DNA of 7,587 nt from the NCBI GenBank assembly GCA_028687395.1, contig JAQUAE010000075.1:1-7587 (forward strand), given 5' to 3'. The stretch is from Anaerolineales bacterium (GTDB taxonomy: Bacteria > Chloroflexota > Anaerolineae > Anaerolineales > UBA4823). The translations under genes were made by a program, and so were the position numbers. This document shows, one piece after another, positions 6,029-7,587 of the stretch (positions within the stretch are counted from its first letter, which is position 1; the number at the start of each line of letters is the position of its first letter). A model generated the notes under the pieces. It had not been told where the DNA came from, ran no database searches, and worked only from the letters and a program-made list of their open reading frames with translations.

Positions 6029-7587
6029 ATGCGACCCTGGCTGGATCCACCCGAAACCCCACTCCCCGCAGACCTGGCCGCCGAGGTTGGTGGGCACCCG
6101 CTGGTAGCGCAAACTCTGCTGCGCCGCGGCCTCACCCGCCTGCCAGAGATTCGCGCTTTCCTCGACCCGAACCAGGCGACACCCACCCCGGCGAGCGAGC
6201 TGCCGGACCTGCTTGTCGCCGCCGAGCGCCTGGAACAAGCCATCCAGCGCGGGGAGCGCATTTGCGTCTGGGGCGATTTCGACGTCGACGGTCAGACCGC
6301 CACGACGTTGCTGGTTTCCGCCCTGCGCGACCTGGGGGCACAGGTCAGCTACCACATTCCCGTGCGTGAGACTGAATCCCACAGTATCCGCCTGCCGGTG
6401 CTCGAGCAGGTCCTGGATGCAGGCGCTGAGCTGATTTTGACCTGCGACACGGGCGTCTCGGCGGTCGAGGAGGTGAAGTACGCTCGCCAGCGGGGTGTGG
6501 ACGTCATCATCAGCGACCACCACGACCTACCGGAAGAGCTGCCGCCAGCCCTGGCGCTGGTGAACCCGAAACGCCTGCCAGCCAGCCACCCCCTGGCGCA
6601 CCTGCCAGGGGTCGGGGTGGCTTATAAACTGGCTGAGGAGCTGTACTGGCACGCCAGTCGTCCCGAGGAGATCGAAAAACAGCTCGACCTGGCAGCCCTG
6701 GGCATCGTGGCTGACCTGGCCATCTTGCAGGGGGAGGCCCGTTACCTGCTCCAGCGCGGTTTGCAGGCTTTGCGTCAGACCAGGCGAGCGGGCGTGCAGG
6801 CGATGATGGAGCTAGCTGAGCTGCAGGCAAATGTCCTGACCGCGGAGCACATTGCCTTCAAACTGGCGCCGCGCATGAACGCCCTGGGGCGCCTGGCGGA
6901 CGCCAACCTGGCGGTGGAGCTGCTCACCACCCAGGACCTAGCCAGAGCGCGCGTTCTGGCTCTGCAATTGGAAGGCTGGAATGAGCGGCGAAAATTGCTC
7001 ACCAGCCAGGTGCTGGCCGGTGCGCTGGCCCAAATCGAGGCCGACCCGACGCGGCTGGCGCCGGCCGCACTGGTGCTGGCCTACCCCGCATGGCCCGCCG
7101 GGGTGCTGGGCATCGTCGCCAGCCGGTTGGTGGAGCGCTACGCAAAGCCGGTAGTATTGCTTACTATAGCGGCGGATGGTTCGGCGCGCGGCTCGGCGCG
7201 TTCGGTGGAAGGGGTGAATATCACCGCCGCGATTGCCACCCAGGCCAAGCTGTTGGCTGGCTTCGGCGGCCACCCCATGGCTGCCGGGATGGCGTTGCCT
7301 CCTGGCGAGGATATCGAAGGGCGCCTGGCTCAATTCCGCCGCGGCCTGGCCCAGGCGGTGCTCGAGCAGCTCGGCGAGGCGCCGGCAAAACCCGCCCTGC
7401 AGATCGATGCCTACCTGCCACTTGCCCAGCTCAGCCTGGAGCTGGTGGACGACCTGGAGCGTCTGGCGCCTTTCGGCCCTGGCAACCCCCCTTTGACCCT
7501 GGCGAGCACGGGTTTGCTGATCAAGTCCAGCGCCGTGGTAGGGCGCAACGAAGGGCACCTCGCCGTCACCGTGGTCGATGAAGGCGG
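6029..7587 (+). CDS. recJ: RecJ-type single-stranded-DNA 5'-3' exonuclease, truncated by the window edge
   Basis: DHH-family exonuclease that degrades single-stranded DNA from the 5' end, supporting recombination and mismatch or base-excision repair. From ATG 6029 the frame is open for 519 codons to the window end; the family is usually about 560-600 aa, so the end is missing only because of the window. Motif I GDFDVDG is at 82-88; motif II CDTG at 139-142 (Asp140; usually D-N-G); motif III DHH at 163-165; motif IV GIVAD at 225-229 (Asp229); the DHHA1 glycine motif GFGGHPMAAG around 411-420; then the start of the OB-like domain with APFGPGNP. The usual EGYG segment between motifs I and II reads ESHSI at 116-120. 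An in-frame stop at 6011-6013 fixes the start near 6029. No clear Shine-Dalgarno sequence precedes it. It lies 32 bases after the nuclease gene on the same strand, so it is probably co-transcribed. Confidence 0.93.
   Translation, partial: MRPWLDPPETPLPADLAAEVGGHPLVAQTLLRRGLTRLPEIRAFLDPNQATPTPASELPDLLVAAERLEQAIQRGERICVWGDFDVDGQTATTLLVSALRDLGAQVSYHIPVRETESHSIRLPVLEQVLDAGAELILTCDTGVSAVEEVKYARQRGVDVIISDHHDLPEELPPALALVNPKRLPASHPLAHLPGVGVAYKLAEELYWHASRPEEIEKQLDLAALGIVADLAILQGEARYLLQRGLQALRQTRRAGVQAMMELAELQANVLTAEHIAFKLAPRMNALGRLADANLAVELLTTQDLARARVLALQLEGWNERRKLLTSQVLAGALAQIEADPTRLAPAALVLAYPAWPAGVLGIVASRLVERYAKPVVLLTIAADGSARGSARSVEGVNITAAIATQAKLLAGFGGHPMAAGMALPPGEDIEGRLAQFRRGLAQAVLEQLGEAPAKPALQIDAYLPLAQLSLELVDDLERLAPFGPGNPPLTLASTGLLIKSSAVVGRNEGHLAVTVVDEG

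Noticed and set aside
928..7366. Recurrent CTCGAG palindromes (about seven)
   Set aside because: They mostly coincide with leucine-glutamate codon pairs inside genes and show no regular spacing.
1095..7448. Three copies of the E. coli Chi octamer GCTGGTGG (1095, 5416, 7441) near a RecBCD-like system
   Set aside because: Chi sequences differ between bacterial groups, and this octamer arises easily from common leucine-valine codons (CTG-GTG) in GC-rich genes. No excess can be claimed without whole-genome counts.

Overview
The window is GC-rich, densely coding bacterial DNA. The gene set, the sequence style of the proteins and the near-leaderless start suggest a member of the Chloroflexota, most likely class Anaerolineae. 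That placement is an inference from memory of such proteins; there is no rRNA or other marker gene to test it.

Layout. Bases 4-435, on the minus strand, encode a small exported protein of unknown function (143 aa) that has a lipoprotein-like signal but lacks the lipobox cysteine. Bases 436-798 form a divergent intergenic region with candidate promoters in both directions, a short direct repeat and a weak hairpin. From 799 to the right edge all genes are on the plus strand and closely packed: (1) 799-2955, a degenerate UvrD-type (SF1A) helicase paralogue that keeps the Walker A loop but has lost the other catalytic motifs; (2) 2948-5188, an intact UvrD/PcrA/AddA-type helicase; (3) 5172-5996, a RecB/AddB/Cas4-type PD-(D/E)XK nuclease with four cysteines placed as for a 4Fe-4S cluster; (4) 6029 to the right edge, a RecJ-type DHH single-strand exonuclease. 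The RecJ frame has no stop inside the window, so a complete-ORF scan misses it. The first three genes overlap by 8 and 17 bases, and the second and third have clear Shine-Dalgarno sequences inside the preceding gene.

Interpretation. The first three genes look like an AddAB/RecBCD-type DNA-end-processing machine split into separate polypeptides: an inactivated motor (the position AddB holds), an active 3'-5' motor without a nuclease domain (the position AddA holds), and a standalone Fe-S nuclease corresponding to the C-terminal domain of AddB. RecJ, the 5'-3' exonuclease of the RecFOR-type pathway, follows 32 bases later. The locus therefore groups two kinds of end-resection enzyme in one probable operon. 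The motifs are directly visible; the assembly into one complex is inference.
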